Of a stretch of DNA of 64,000 nucleotides, positions 35,160 to 46,825 are shown in pieces. A model generated the notes under the pieces. The model worked only from the letters and a program-made list of their open reading frames with translations, was not told the origin of the DNA and did no database searches. Numbering within the stretch: the stretch's first letter is position 1; each line of letters begins with the position of its first letter. Made by a program: the position numbers and the translations under genes. The stretch comes from Neostapfia colusana (Eukaryota > Streptophyta > Magnoliopsida > Poales > Poaceae): assembly GCA_030760725.1 (NCBI GenBank), contig JASWHV010000011.1:81135765-81199764 (forward strand). The letters run 5' to 3'.

Positions 35160-37341
35160 TTCTTCTATTATCCTTCCAGCTGAGCTAAATATAGCTTTAG
35201 AAGACACACTTGAAACTGGAATAAGTAGAACATCAAGCATAAATTGAGAGAGCACCGGAAACTAACATTCATTGTCTTTCCACCACACTAAGAGGTCCAC
35301 CTCAACATCATCCTGAAAACTAACATAAATGAAATGGTAAATATATTTTTAGATTTAGTTCATAAAAGCAAAATATATACCTGAAGCATTGGATCGTGAG
35401 CCACGTGGTCTATATCGAGATAGTGGGACAACTCCGCGTTTGGATTCTAATTTGACCTAGAGGCATGTGAGGATGTAGTAGAAGTTTCCTTGGGTTTCAA
35501 TTTTTTCCACATGTTAGCTGCCGTACTTCTTCTCTTTTCAGTTTGTTGTCCTTTTACTAGTGTGTGGGTTGTCCACATTTCTGTTGATACATACCAAATT
35601 CTTGAAATATCTTGGACTTAACATGTGAGTACGCAGATGAGTAATCTAGATCAAGTTTATCACCAATAAATTGTAAAGCAACCTCTAATTGCTCTAGTTT
35701 TTTACGTGGATAAAAAATGAGAGCAAAACAATAAAGATGTGGGATAGCATCAAAATATTTTAGGTATTTTGCTTTCAGTTCTGTAACAATAGGAGCAAGT
35801 ATTTCATCATTCTCATATTCACAAAGTATTTCTACAAAAGTCATGAGCCATTCAAATAAAAGGGGAGAAGTAGGATAATAGATACCGGACAACAAGGTTG
35901 TTGCATTATAGAACGGTTTCAATAAGTGTCAAAAACGTGATGTCGTAGTCTAATCTATTTCATGAAGCACTATACCTGCATCTTGAGCATTTATAAAAGT
36001 GGTAAAAATGTTCCCATACCCTTTTAATTGCTTCAACATGGTGTATGTAGAGTTCCATCACACTTTCATATCTAGCGAAAACTTCTTTGGTTTCAACCCT
36101 TTTACACGGCAATATTCCCTAAAATTTTGATAACCTGTGGATAATTCAAAAATAACGAATGACACTATGTATATTATCAATGCATCCACTTGCCTTTGTC
36201 AAACTAGTCTGCACAATAAAATTAATGATATGGCATACACATCTTTGATGTAGAACATACCCACCGATGTAGCTTTCAATATGTGGCTCAAGTATATCCA
36301 TAGCCCTAGTGTTAGCCGATGCATTATCAAGAGTAATAGAGACAATCCTATTTTCAATACCAAATTCTCTAATAACCTCTAGCACATGTGAGGCAATTGA
36401 CTCACCGTGTGATTCTCATCAATGACACGAAATCCTAAAATCCTTTTGTTTAACTTATACTCATGGTTTATGTAATGAGCAACAACACTAAGATAGTTTG
36501 TCCTCTAGTGTGAAGATAACCAAATATCTGATGTTACTGCAACATAATATGACATGCTCCTAAAAGTTTGTTTCAACATCTCCATTTTATCATTGTATCT
36601 TTTAATTATATCATGTCTAGTGGTTTTCCTAGAAACATTACTATATTGTGAACAAAAAGCTTTCTGAATCATTCTTTCAAAATTAACACTTTCACCCATA
36701 GAAATAGGTTGATCCTCAGTTGTAATACATCTAGCAATTTCAGAGCAAGCTACATCAGCGTTATAAACCCAAGTACTTACAGAGCCGTCGGGCATGAAGT
36801 TCTATTGAGTTTGTGTTGCTCCACCTTCTCGTAACGCAAGCTTGTTCATACATCCAACATAATGCCGATTCAAATGACCCATGCCGCTACTCGATGCTGC
36901 AGAAAGAACCTTTTTACAATATTTGCATGTAGCAGAAACAACAACACTCTTACAACTGATGAATTCCTTGTTCTCAATAAAGTGTTTCCAACATGCCGCT
37001 CGACTTCTCCGACCCGTAGTTGTGGAAGATGTTTGACCACCTTCTTTGCTAGGGCTAGGGCTGAATGATGCAGGCGCGGTCATGGTTGTACCGACGGAGA
37101 AGCTATCTGTACATGCATAATTCAAATTAAATGCATCATATTGACCTTCCTCTTCCTCATAGACATCCTCACCTTCCATATGATTATCATCCATGCTGTA
37201 GTCTCCCATGCTTGGGGACAAACGACGTGGATCGGGTTGCTTGGCCTCGGACATGGACGACATGTGCCAATCACGACCACGAACACGGTGCAACGATGTC
37301 GCAATCTTTTTCCTATTACCGCTACCCCTAGATGGAAGCAT
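35160..37341 (-). pseudogene. hAT2 transposase, degenerate
   Basis: ATG at 37341 (MLPSRGSGNRKK), an acidic linker (EDVYEEEEGQYD), and a BED finger near 36990-36850 (CWKHF, CKYCKK, HLNRHYVGC). TAG replaces a Leu codon after QTQ (near 36801). The frame goes on at 36795-36505 to another TAG after DIWLSSH. After a frameshift it resumes at 36385-36146 (TLDNASANT), then 35922-35557, and fragments of the dimerisation region near 35280-35160. The motif order equals hAT1. Inactive. Confidence 0.85.
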
Positions 37342-38419
37342 CTTACTCTTGCTCGAGGGAAGATGATGGCGCGGCGCAAGCTGGCGACGGCGCGTAGGTG
37401 GGGCGGGACCACACGGGCGCACTGCTCGGCACGGGCGGTGCGGATCCATGGCGCGCTGCTCGACGCGGGGGCAGAGGCATGCAGCGCGGGGCGGTCCGGT
37501 GCGGGGGCGCGCGGCTAGGGGCGGGCCGGGGCGGTGCGCGTGGCTGACCAGTGCGGGGCACGAGACTCGGAGGCGGGGAGGACCGGCGGAGGCGAGGCAG
37601 CTGACTAGCCCGAGAGCTTGGGATGGCGGCGGCACGCGACGGCCGACGGGGATGGCGGCGCTCTTCGGGATTTTGGGAGACCGACGGAATACGCGTGTGA
37701 TGTGTGAACCTAACAGGCCGCAGGTGGGGGTATTGTAAAAATATCCGGGCCGCAATCAGGCCGATGGGCTCTTTCAGGCCGGTTTCAAAATTCAAAATTT
37801 AGTCCCAAACTTTTTGCCATGTCGTGCCGCCCGTCGTGCTCGGTTCCCAGGCCCGGCACAACCCGATGTTCCGTGCTGGGCCCGCCCGACTTGAATCCGT
37901 TTCGTGCCGGACCGGGCCTCGTGCTGGGTTTTTCATCCGGGCTTCAGCCCACCCAAAAGTGCCCCAACCCAATTCCCACCTCTGCTCCGGCACCTTGCTT
38001 CCGTGAGGAGCCGTCAAAGAAGAGAGTCCAGTAAGGCCCAGTGAAAACCGAAGCTCTGGGCTCTAGTCCACCGATGTTTTGGCCCCCTGGATGGTATGGT
38101 GGTGGTGTCCACTTTGCCACGAAGTCAGCTAGCGCCTGGCTCTTCACCGCATGGCGCGGTAAGAAGTCCAACTCGAACTCCGCCAGCTCCGCAGCCCATT
38201 TGGCTATGTTTCCGGTTGCGTTGGGGCTGTGGAGGATGGTTCTCAGCGGGTATTAGGTAACCACCGAGATCTTGTAAGCTTGGAAGTAGTGGCGCAGCTT
38301 CCTTGAAGCAACGAGTACTGCATAGAGCAGCTTGTGCACCTCCAGATATCTTGTCTTGGCATCGTGGAGGACCTCGCTGATGAAGTAGATCAGATGCTGG
38401 ATGGTTCGGACCCTCCCGG

Positions 38420-38715
38420 AGGGGTCCGATGCGTCTTCTTGTAGTGGTCGGGGACTCGGGGGCCCCCAGCCCCCGGGTCTAGGACTGCACTCTGGGAGCT
38501 CGGAGCTAGATGCACAATGGTCGTCAGGTCTAGATGGCTGAGACCCGACTAGTTCTTCTCGGAGAGGTCCGAGACTTAGGGCCCCAGACCCTCGGGTCCG
38601 GGACTGCATTCCGGGAGGTCGGACCCGGATATGCATTGATCATCAGGCCCACCTGTTTGGGACCTGATTATCTCTCCATTCCAAGGGTCTCCTGCGGAGT
38701 CTGAGCCCTGGGGCT
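38420..38715 (-). repeat. Duplicated linker between RT and RNase H of T
   Basis: Two imperfect copies of about 115-120 bp. Each has CGGGTC(T/C)NGGACTGCA(C/T)TC(T/C)GGGAG, then ATGCA(C/T)..TGGTCGTCAGG or TGATCATCAGG, then GACCCGACTA or GACCTGATTA. The GC-rich spacer sits between the reverse transcriptase stop (38714) and the start of recognisable RNase H. It looks like a local expansion. Confidence 0.6.
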
Positions 38716-39733
38716 ATAGACCAACGGTAGCAGGAGCCTTAATTGGGACTTGGGGTCGATGGAGTTGTGGCTGCTCCGCAACCAGAACCATGCTCACGAC
38801 CTCAGTTTTGGCAGCAATGTCGAGGAGTAGAGGCTCGCCTTGTTCCAGAGCCACCATGATTGGCAGCGTTGTGAGGAACTTCTTCAGCTCCTGAAATGCC
38901 TCATCTGCCTCCTCGGTCCATATGAATGGACCGGACTTGCGCAGAAGCTTGAAGAATGGAAGAGCCCGCTTAGCCAATCTAGAGATAAACTGACTGAGCA
39001 CAGTCAAGCATCCAGTAAGCTTCTGCACGTCCTTGATGCAGGCAGGAGGCCGCATCAGTTCTATCGCTTTAATCTTCTCTGGGTTAGCTTCAATTCCTCG
39101 GTGTGAGATCAAGAATCCGAGAAGCTTCTCGGCAGAGACCCCGAAGACACATTTGTCTGGGTTCAACTTTGTGAGTGTTGAACGCAGTCTGTCGAAGACT
39201 AAGGCTAGGTTGTCGAGTAGAGATGCTTGCGACTGAACCTTTACTACGATGCCATCGACATAAACCTCTACTAGGTCCCGAATGAGGTTCTCAAATGTTT
39301 TGTGCATTGCACGCACGAAAGTGGGAAGATCATTCTTAAGACCATAAGGCATGGACACATAGCAGTATAGACCATCTACTGTGATGAAGGCGGTATGCTC
39401 TTCATCTTCTCTAGACATAGGTATTTGGTGGAAACCTGACTATGCCTCTAGGAAACATAGTAGATCACAGTCGGATGTAGAATCGACTATTTGGTCTATA
39501 CGGGAGAGAGGGAACGGATCCTATGGACATGCCTTATTGAGGGTGGTGTAGTCGATGCACATGCGTAGCTTCCCGCCAGCCTTGGGGACGACAATGTAAC
39601 ACCCTCAAATTCATTTCCTTGCATTGCATACATTTTTCATAGAGAAACATTTTAAAAGAAGTAGAAATGGAGAAAGAATCATAAAAATGGTGGGGAATGG
39701 GAAAAATATAGCTGAAATGAGCCAATTCCAATT

Positions 39734-40773
39734 TGTCGAAGTGCGCCGTCGACACTTTCCCCGGCACCGCAGAACACGTGGCGCTCGTGGAGCTCACCCC
39801 TGCGGAGGGGGTGAGGTCCGGCACCGCGGGACACGTGGCGCCCTCACCCCTACGGAGGGGGTAAGGTCCGGCACCGCGGGACACGTGGCACCCGCGGAGC
39901 TCACCTCCACGGAGGGGGTGAGGTCCGGCACCGCTGGACACGTGGCGTCTTCGGAGCTCACCCCTGTGGAAGGGATGAGGTCCGACCCCACGGGACACGT
40001 GGCGCCTTCGGAGCTCACCCCTGTGGAAGGGATGAGGTCCGGCCCCGTGGGACACGGGGCACCTTCATAGCTCACCCATGCGGAAGGGATGAGGTCCGAT
40101 CCCATGGGACACATGGCGCCTTCGGAGCTCACCCCTGTGGAAGGGATGAGGTCCGTCCCCGCGGGACACGTGGCGCCTTCGGAGCTCACCCCTGCGGAAG
40201 GGATGAGGTCCGGCCCCGCGGGACACGTGGCGCCTTCGGAGCTCACCCCTGCGAAAAGGGATGAGGTCCGGCCCCGTGGGACACGTGGCGCCTTCGGAGC
40301 TCACCCCTGCAGAAGGGATGACGTCCGGCCCCGCGGGACACATGGCGCCCTTGGAGCTCGCCTCTGAGGAGAGGGGAGGTCCGACGCTGCTGGCCACGTG
40401 GCGTCCTCGGAGCTCGCCTCTGAGGAGAAGAGAGGTCCGGTGCCGCTGGACACGTGGCGCCCTTGGAGCTCGCCTATGAGGAGAAGGGAGGTCCGGCACT
40501 GCTGACACGTGGCAGGCCCAGGGCTCGCCTCTGAGGAGAAGGGAGGCCCGGCCCTGCCGGACACGTGGCGCCCTCAGAGCTCGCCCCTGTGGAGGGAGCG
40601 AGGCTCGGCTCTGCTGGCCGTGTGGCAGGCCCGGAGCTCGCCTCTGAGGAGAGGGGAGGCCTGGCCCCCGCCGGACACGTGGCACCTTCGGAGCTCACCA
40701 CTGTGGGGATGCGAGGTCCTTAGGCGGATTTTTCTCCTGTGCGCGGGAGTACCCGGTACTAAGGGTACCGACA
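39734..40773 (-). mobile_element. Tat-type solo LTR inside the H LTR
   Basis: On the minus strand it begins TGTCGGTACCCTTAG and ends GCGCACTTCGACA. The flanks are CAATT (39729-39733) and CAATA (40774-40778), a 4/5 match. About 16 tandem units of 57 bp (39770-40690) fill it, most with ACACGTGGC, a GGAGCTC core and GGTCCGGC. D and S carry a degenerate version at the same place, so the insertion may predate the split of these copies. No TATA box is seen in this copy. Confidence 0.78.
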
Positions 40774-41016
40774 CAATATCCCCAAGGCTGCCGCACCTAA
40801 CTGAAAAGATAAGTTTGTTGAAATCTAAAATTGAGTTAGACTCTTATTTGAGCTCCAATTGGAGTATGACTCCTCTTTTTCCCCTTATAAATAGAACCCA
40901 AAACCCCCTTGGCCGTAACCCCTTACCTTTTCCCCCTCCCAAGTCGACGACTTGGAGGCCTAGCCCCCAACTCGCCGAGTTGGACACCCCCCTCGCTGGA
41001 GCCGGTGAGCACGCCG

Positions 41017-42733
41017 ATGAGCCCCGTCACGCCTCGCCGTTGCCGGAAAGGAGCCAGCGAGCATAAGGGAAGTGAGGTAGGTCTTCGTTACCCATCTTAC
41101 GACGTCGTCGCTGTTTCTATGCGTTTTCTTCGCTCCTTTCGAACAGAAACTTTTTCGTGTGGACAGATCATATTTTGATCGGGTTTTGACGGTGGAATTG
41201 ATCTAGATCTTGAGTCAAGATCATCACCATGTCCACACTTGATCCCTACACCCTTTTCATCATAAAACCCCATGCAAGCCCATTAAAACATGCAAGAACA
41301 CGTACAAACTGGTTTAATAAAACAGCACCCTAGGAATTTGCATTCATCTAACCCATTGCATCTTGAGTAAAGTTTGTGCATGATGATTGATTGCTGTAAA
41401 TTTTGTATGTGCGTGATCAGGAGTAGAAGGACAAGCTCAAGAGGCTATCTACGAAGAACTACAGCACCAAGACTTCGAGACACTCGAACAACAAGGGCCA
41501 TGAGAGCAAGGCAAGTGCCCCTTGACCATATTGATCCCATGTTTTGAAACTGTTTTGTTTGCGAAGACTCGTATATGCTTGAGTAAACTTGATGGGACAC
41601 CCTTTTATAGGAGTTTACTAGTTTTGTTAACCATCCTTGTCGCTAGAAAAGTTGATGAGTCAGGTATGGTCGTTTTTCCTTTTTGCTTCGCTTAATCCAC
41701 GGGATACGGGAAGCTGAATTAAAACATGGTTAGCTACTGCACTCATATGAATATGATGATGAGAACTTTATGATGTTAATGAGCATGGAATCAGGGGAGA
41801 TCTAGGCAAGCTTGGTTTGTGGATGTTGCTGAATGAGATGGTCTTGCCGTATATCTAAGGACCGGTTCATGCCAGCACATGCCAGGAAAACAGTGCCACC
41901 ACAAGGCCAAATATGGGTGCGGCTTAGCTGACTAATTAGGTGTGTTGCTAGCTTGTTATGAACCGTGGATGGCGCGGGGAATGGGACTCGAGAGGAACTG
42001 CCCTGGGAACTGCATGGCACAAGAGAGGGCCCGTGGGTGGGAGAATGGTGATTCGAGCCTGCCGGTGAAACCTCATCGAGTCCATACATCTAGTAACCCC
42101 TTTGTAAAGGATATTTCGTGATCTCTTGGCCATACACATATGGTTACGTACTGGTATAATGGAGGTTTTGCAGTCGCCGACAGGTGATGAAATCAGAAAC
42201 TTGTGGGTAAAGTGGTGCCACCTCTGCGAAGTGTAAAACTATCATGATAGCCGTGCTTCCGGTCACAAGCACCTGACAAACTCACATGATTAGAGGGAAA
42301 ACTTGGGATGGTTATTCGGTATGGTTATTGTATGGTCATTGGGATTTGTTTTGGGACTGTTTCGAGTCATGAAAATGAGTTTGGTTTGGTTATATGAATA
42401 TGAGACGGTTATGAATATTTATGAGCATGAGATGAACTTGAGAAAGATTAATGGTTGGTTGAGACTTGATAAATGGTTAATCATGATGGAGGAATGTTGC
42501 TGTTTTACTTGGTTATATTTGGATAAATATCACTTAGAAATAGTTGCTGTTTTTATCATGTTTGTGAAATAAAATTTGCTTGCTGCAATGAGCCTTTTTA
42601 TTCCATACCTTGTTGTAAGCTACATGTCATACTTTTCCTGCACTTGCTGAGTACGACATGTACTCACCCTTGCATTATCACATAAACATCAGTAACAGGA
42701 GAAGAGTACTTTGAGGACCATGTGGAGTACTAG
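41017..42733 (+). pseudogene. LTR-encoded spliced ORF, copy in H (with ATG; one stop)
   Basis: Exon 1 runs from ATG 41017 to 41071 (MSPVTPRRCRKGASEHKG, then one base), with the donor GTGAGG at 41072. Exon 2 is 41427-41510 (84 bp, after AGTAG, before GCAAGTG). Exon 3 is 42699-42733 (after AACAG, ending TAG). Phases agree throughout. Exon 2 has one TGA near its end, so this copy is disabled. The ATG lies about 130 bp after the TATA box (40886). The product would be about 57 residues, basic then acidic and Gln-rich. It is the only copy where an in-frame ATG is visible in exon 1. Confidence 0.5.
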
Positions 42734-43005
42734 GCGTGCAAACTACCGTCAACATGCCTGTGGAGTTGAAGATGGAGCCTGCTGCTATTTAGTTATTTCC
42801 GCTGTTGTTTAGAGACTTCCGTTGCAAGAATAAGTTAGAGATTTATGAGTGAGACAATGAGTCGATGTAATAAAGTACTTAAACACTATTTATTCGTGGT
42901 TATATTCTGAATTCAGTTTGTGTATTACATGTGTATGTGTGATGAACATCCTGGGCACACATATGCATTAACTCGGTCCCGTTTATGAAACCGGGTGTCA
43001 CAGAT

Positions 43006-43020
43006 TGGTATCAGAGCCAC
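43006..43020 (+). other. Primer-binding site of H (initiator tRNA-Met)
   Basis: TGGTATCAGAGCCAC begins three bases after the LTR end at 43002. It is a single copy, unlike D. Confidence 0.9.
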
Positions 43021-43697
43021 GTTGACCTTAGGACGCAAGCCTAGGTAGAATGGACACTCTAAAACACATAGGCACACCCCTCTAAACTGCTATTTTCGAA
43101 AATTGTGTGCTGCTGCATTTTACTTGTCAATTCAGCCACCGCAAAGTGCTATTTTCAGCCCCTCTTTTCCTCTTCTTTTGGACAGCAACACCTTTGCTTT
43201 CTTGCCCTATAACTTCTGAAGTTTTGGAGTTATCTCTTGCTTCTCTAAAGTTTCTCATGTCTTATTATAAGATGCCGGTGACTAGGAGCACCAGCGCCAT
43301 CTAACCCTACAGGACTGCCGACTCACCATGGCGTGCACCCATGTATGGACCCACGTCCGTCACACGGCGAGAACAACACCGGTTCACATGATTCAGTTTA
43401 GGATTCCCATTGAATAAGCTGTAACAGGAACGTTTAAATCGTAGTAGCGTGAATAGGAGTGGTGTGTTGAACTTTTGTGATGATTGCTCATGTTTGTGTG
43501 CTGGTGTGAGTTGTGGGACGCTTCGGCGAATATCCACATCCACACATAGTGGAGAGAGGTGAGATGCTTCGGCATGTTTTCACATCCTCATATAGACTGA
43601 AATTAATATAGATATTTAGTTCATACACCTTGATGCACATAGTTGGGGGGATCAATCCAAACTTCTATCTTCTATTCTACTCAACACTCTCTCACAG

Positions 43698-46600
43698 ATG
43701 GTGAGGGAAAATGCCAGCCATCAAAGGAGGAACATACGTGGTAACCATGAACCACAAGAGGATGACAACGTTGAAGTTCCTGAAAATGCCAATCCCTTGG
43801 CTGATGCAAACAACCTTGAACGGTTGATGGCTATGCAGAACCAGCTCATGCAAACTATGATACAAACATTGGGACAGCTGCAAGCCAACAATCTCAACAA
43901 TCCTAACCCCGTTCCTGCACCCCCACCACCACCACCGCCACCACCGCCGGCTTACAACAGGTTGGGAGAGTTCAAGAGGACTCGACTGCCTACTTTTGCA
44001 CAAGCTAATGATCCCATGGAGGCTGATGATTGGTTGAAATCCATGAAAAAGAAGCTTGCTATTGTTCAATGCAATGATCGGGAGAAAGTTCTCTTTGCAT
44101 CACACCAACTTATGGGAGCAGCCGCTGACTGGTCGGACGCTCTTTTCAATGCTCATGTCAACCAGGAGACTATCACTTGGGCGGAATTTAAGGAGAGTTT
44201 CCGCTCTCATTACGTCCCTGCTGGAGTCATGATGCTTAAAAGGCAAGAGTTCGAAGGTCTCCGCCAAGGAAAGAAGAGCGTGAATTAGTACCTCAACAAG
44301 TTCATGCAGCTGTCAATGTATGTTCCCGAAGACGTCAACTCGGATCAAAGGAAGCAATACTTGTTTATGAGAGGATTGAACAATGAGATCCAAGTACAAC
44401 TGCTCAACAATGATTATGCAAACTTCCAGAAGCTCGTGGACAAAGCTATAGTGGTTGAGAGAAAGATCCATGAGATCGAGCAAAAGGGCAAGTGGAAGAT
44501 GCCATACCAGCCACAAGGGAGCAATGTACGTCCCCGTTTCATGCGCCCAGCTGCACCACAGTATGGCTCGTCCACTTCTACTTTCCGCCCTGCAAACCCA
44601 CCTCGCCCTAATCAACCACCGCAGCAACGTCCTGTTATGCAAGCACCTCGTATGCCTTTGCCTCCTGCGCCCCATCCCAACATGGGCACCTATGCTCAAA
44701 ACCAGCCTCGCCCCAACGTTCCTGCTGTTTTGGGCAACAAAGCATGCTTTTCATGCGGAGAGGCGGTACACTTTGCAAGTCAATGCCCAAAGAAAGGCCT
44801 TGGACATCCGACCAACGCACCAAAACAGAACCCACGGACGAATGGAGGAGCTATGCAAGGTAACCGTGGGCAGCAGAACTATGCTAGTGGCAACGTGAAT
44901 CATGTCTCCTCTGAGGAAGCGCAACAAGCTGAGGACGTCGTGATTGGTATGTTCCTTGCCAACTCCAAGTGTTTTATTTGATTCCGGAGCATCGCATTCA
45001 TTCATATCATCCAAGTGTATTGCCAAGTATAATCTGCCCATATCACACATGAAACACACTATGTTGGTTAATTCTCCCGGTGGAGAGATGAGGACTAATA
45101 TAGTATGTCCGAAAGTAAACCTTAAAATAAGGGGGGTAGACTTTCTTGCCAACCTTATTGTCTTGGATTCCCAAGGGATTGATATAATACTTGGAATGGA
45201 TTGGTTAAGCAAGAACAAGGAGTAATTCAATGTGCTGAGAGGAGCGTGCAGTTGACAAATGAGCACGGTACTCGTATTGAGTTCGAGTCAGCCCAACCGG
45301 CAACCGAGAAGGCAGCGTTGAACCACGTCAAAGAAGCAACATTAGAAAGCATTCCGGTGGTTCAAGAATTTTCAGATGTGTTCCCGGAAGAACTTCCTGG
45401 TATGCCACCTGACTGGGACATTGAATTTGCCATTGATTTAGTACCTGGAACTGCACCTATAGCAAAAAGGCCATATAGGATGCCCATTAATGAACTAGTG
45501 GAACTTAAGAAGCAAATTCAGGAGCAGCTAGAAAAGGGTTTTATACGCCCAAGCTCGTCACCGTGGGGAACCCCCGTGCTCTTCGTAGACAAGAAGGATG
45601 GGACCCAAAGGATTTGTGTGCCTAACGTGAAGCACATCCGCGACACGATATTAAAGGAGGCACATGACTCACCTTATTCCATACATCCCAGATGTACAAA
45701 GATGTACAAGGACCTGAAAACTTGCTATTGGTGGGATGGTATGAAAAGGGACATAGCTGAATATGTTGCCTTATGCGACACGTGCCAACGGGAGAAGGCC
45801 GAACATCAAAGACCCGCTGGACTGTTGCAGCCATTGAAAGTACCCGAGTGGAAGTGGGAAGACATCAGCATGGATTTCATTATTGGATTGCCACGTACTC
45901 GGTCGGGTTATGACTCCATTTAGGTAATTGTGGACCGATTGACGAAAACAGCCCCTTTCCTTCCTGTTAGAACCACGTACCGCGTCGCAGAACTAGCCGA
46001 GTTGTATATGGAGCAAATCGTGTGTCACCATGGAGTTCCGAAGAGAATAGTTTCAGATCGAGGTTCTCAATTTACCTCTAGGTTTTGGAAGAAGCTGCAT
46101 GAAGCCATGGGTACACGGTTGAACTTCAGCTCCCCTTACCACCCACAAACTGACGGGCAAACTGAGAGGACAAATCAAATTTTGGAAGACATGTTGAGAG
46201 CTTGCGCCTTGAAACATGGGCACAGTTGGGATAGGAGCTTGCCGTATGCTGAATTCTCATACAACAACAGATATCAAGCCAGCTTGAAGATGTCACCATT
46301 TGAAGCCTTGTAGGGTAGACGGTGTAGAATGCCGCTGTTCTGGAATGAGACCGGAGAGAGCCAAGTGTTTGGACCCGAAGTGCTGCAAGACGCCAAAAAG
46401 CAAGTCCAAACAATACGAGAAAATTTGAAGGCTGCTGAGTCACGACAAAAAGGTTATGCGGACAATAGGCTAAGAAGATTGACCTTCGAAATAGGAGACT
46501 TCGTGTACCTTAAGGTATCACCTATCCGAGGCCAACGACGGTTCAACATGAAAGGCAAGTTAGCACCTCGCTACATCGGGCCATTTAAGATTTTGGGCAA

Positions 46601-46825
46601 GCGAGGAGAAGTAGCCTATCAACTATAGCTGCCAACGCACCTCTCCGACGTACACGACGTGTTTCACGTATCCCAACTTAAGAACTGCTTAAGAGTACCG
46701 GAAGAACTAGTACCGATGGATGAGCTTGAGCTTCAAGAGGATCTGACCTATGTGGAGCAGCCCGTCCAAATTTTGGACGTGAAGGAAAGGTTCACGAGGA
46801 ACAAAGTGATCCGTTGGTGCAAGGT
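43698..46825 (+). pseudogene. gag-pol of H with deletion from RT to integrase
   Basis: Gag from ATG 43698 (preceded by CTCTCTCACAG) has a poly-Pro stretch and GAAADW, TAG at 44286-44288, and a zinc knuckle CFSCGEAVHFASQC (near 44750). The protease DSGASHSF (near 44980) follows a frameshift, with a second one-base frameshift near 45218. Reverse transcriptase stops after the QRICV residues near 45620 and continues directly as integrase (PNVKHIRD). The palm, FIDD motif and RNase H are gone (about 1.3 kb missing relative to C). Integrase has stops at 45921-45923 and 46311-46313 and near 46627. The chromodomain (VQILDVKERFTRNKVIRW) is cut by element A at 46826. Confidence 0.9.

Larger units (their letters stand above)
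34419..37984 (-). mobile_element. hAT2: hAT-superfamily DNA transposon
   Basis: 3,566 bp between CTCCGCCA (34411-34418) and CTCCGGCA (37985-37992), a 7/8 match expected of an old 8-bp duplication. The imperfect inverted ends start TTTGTTGGAACTTGGG and end CCAATTCCCACCTCTG, with GGCCCG clusters inside both. The transposase remnant is on the minus strand. It inserted in the second RNase H of T. It is the same family as hAT1, with a similar protein and a similar GC-rich leader. Confidence 0.85.
28622..39594 (-). mobile_element. Element T: Tat-clade Ty3-gypsy retrotransposon, 3' part
   Basis: On the minus strand, reverse transcriptase, RNase H, a second RNase H of the archaeal type (characteristic of Tat), integrase, a long 3' UTR and the 3' LTR. 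hAT2 splits the second RNase H. H is inserted in the reverse transcriptase at 39594, so gag, protease and the 5' LTR, if present, are beyond the window. The left boundary with R is within a few bases of 28621. Confidence 0.85.
32631..39594 (-). pseudogene. pol of T (RT, RNase H, archaeal-type RNase H, integrase), split by hAT2
   Basis: Reverse transcriptase 39594-38714 has two stops before 39419 and YVDG where the catalytic YVDD is expected (near 39260), so it is inactive. RNase H is at about 38410-38253 (YFISEVLHDAKTRY). The second RNase H (LFFDGSSRKQGAG; MAEYKALIFG; LVKGDSQLIIKQV) runs 38065-37990, then continues beyond hAT2 at 34418-34070. Integrase 33977-32904 has the zinc region near 33650-33530 (CKACQF), GLDILGPFP, a TAG after VDKFT (near 33393), TDNGTQF and SNGQVERAN. 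The C-terminal tail (WDGPFRV, KHLRKFYP) ends at TAG 32633-32631. hAT2 and a TSD copy removed, the frame across 37990/34418 is continuous. Confidence 0.85.
39595..43002 (+). repeat. H 5' LTR
   Basis: It ends CCGGGTGTCACA, followed by GATTGGTATCAGAGCCAC. It includes the Tat-type insert (39734-40773), TATAAAT at 40886, the mini-exon (41427-41510), the hairpin GAGTAC(N5)GTACTC (42649-42665) and the terminal exon. 43003-43697 is the noncoding leader. Confidence 0.9.
39595..46825 (+). mobile_element. Element H: Tekay-type (group 2) retrotransposon, 5' part
   Basis: It starts TGTAACACCCTC directly after GACAA (TSD candidate 39590-39594), inside T's reverse transcriptase. A 5' LTR, primer-binding site, leader, gag and a shortened pol follow until A interrupts the chromodomain at 46826. 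The remainder of H and its 3' LTR must lie beyond the right edge. Confidence 0.9.

Noticed and set aside
40065..40685. 206-codon minus-strand ORF and its plus-strand partners
   Set aside because: Direct translation of the 57-bp tandem array of the Tat solo LTR. 57 is a multiple of three, so all frames stay open by repetition.
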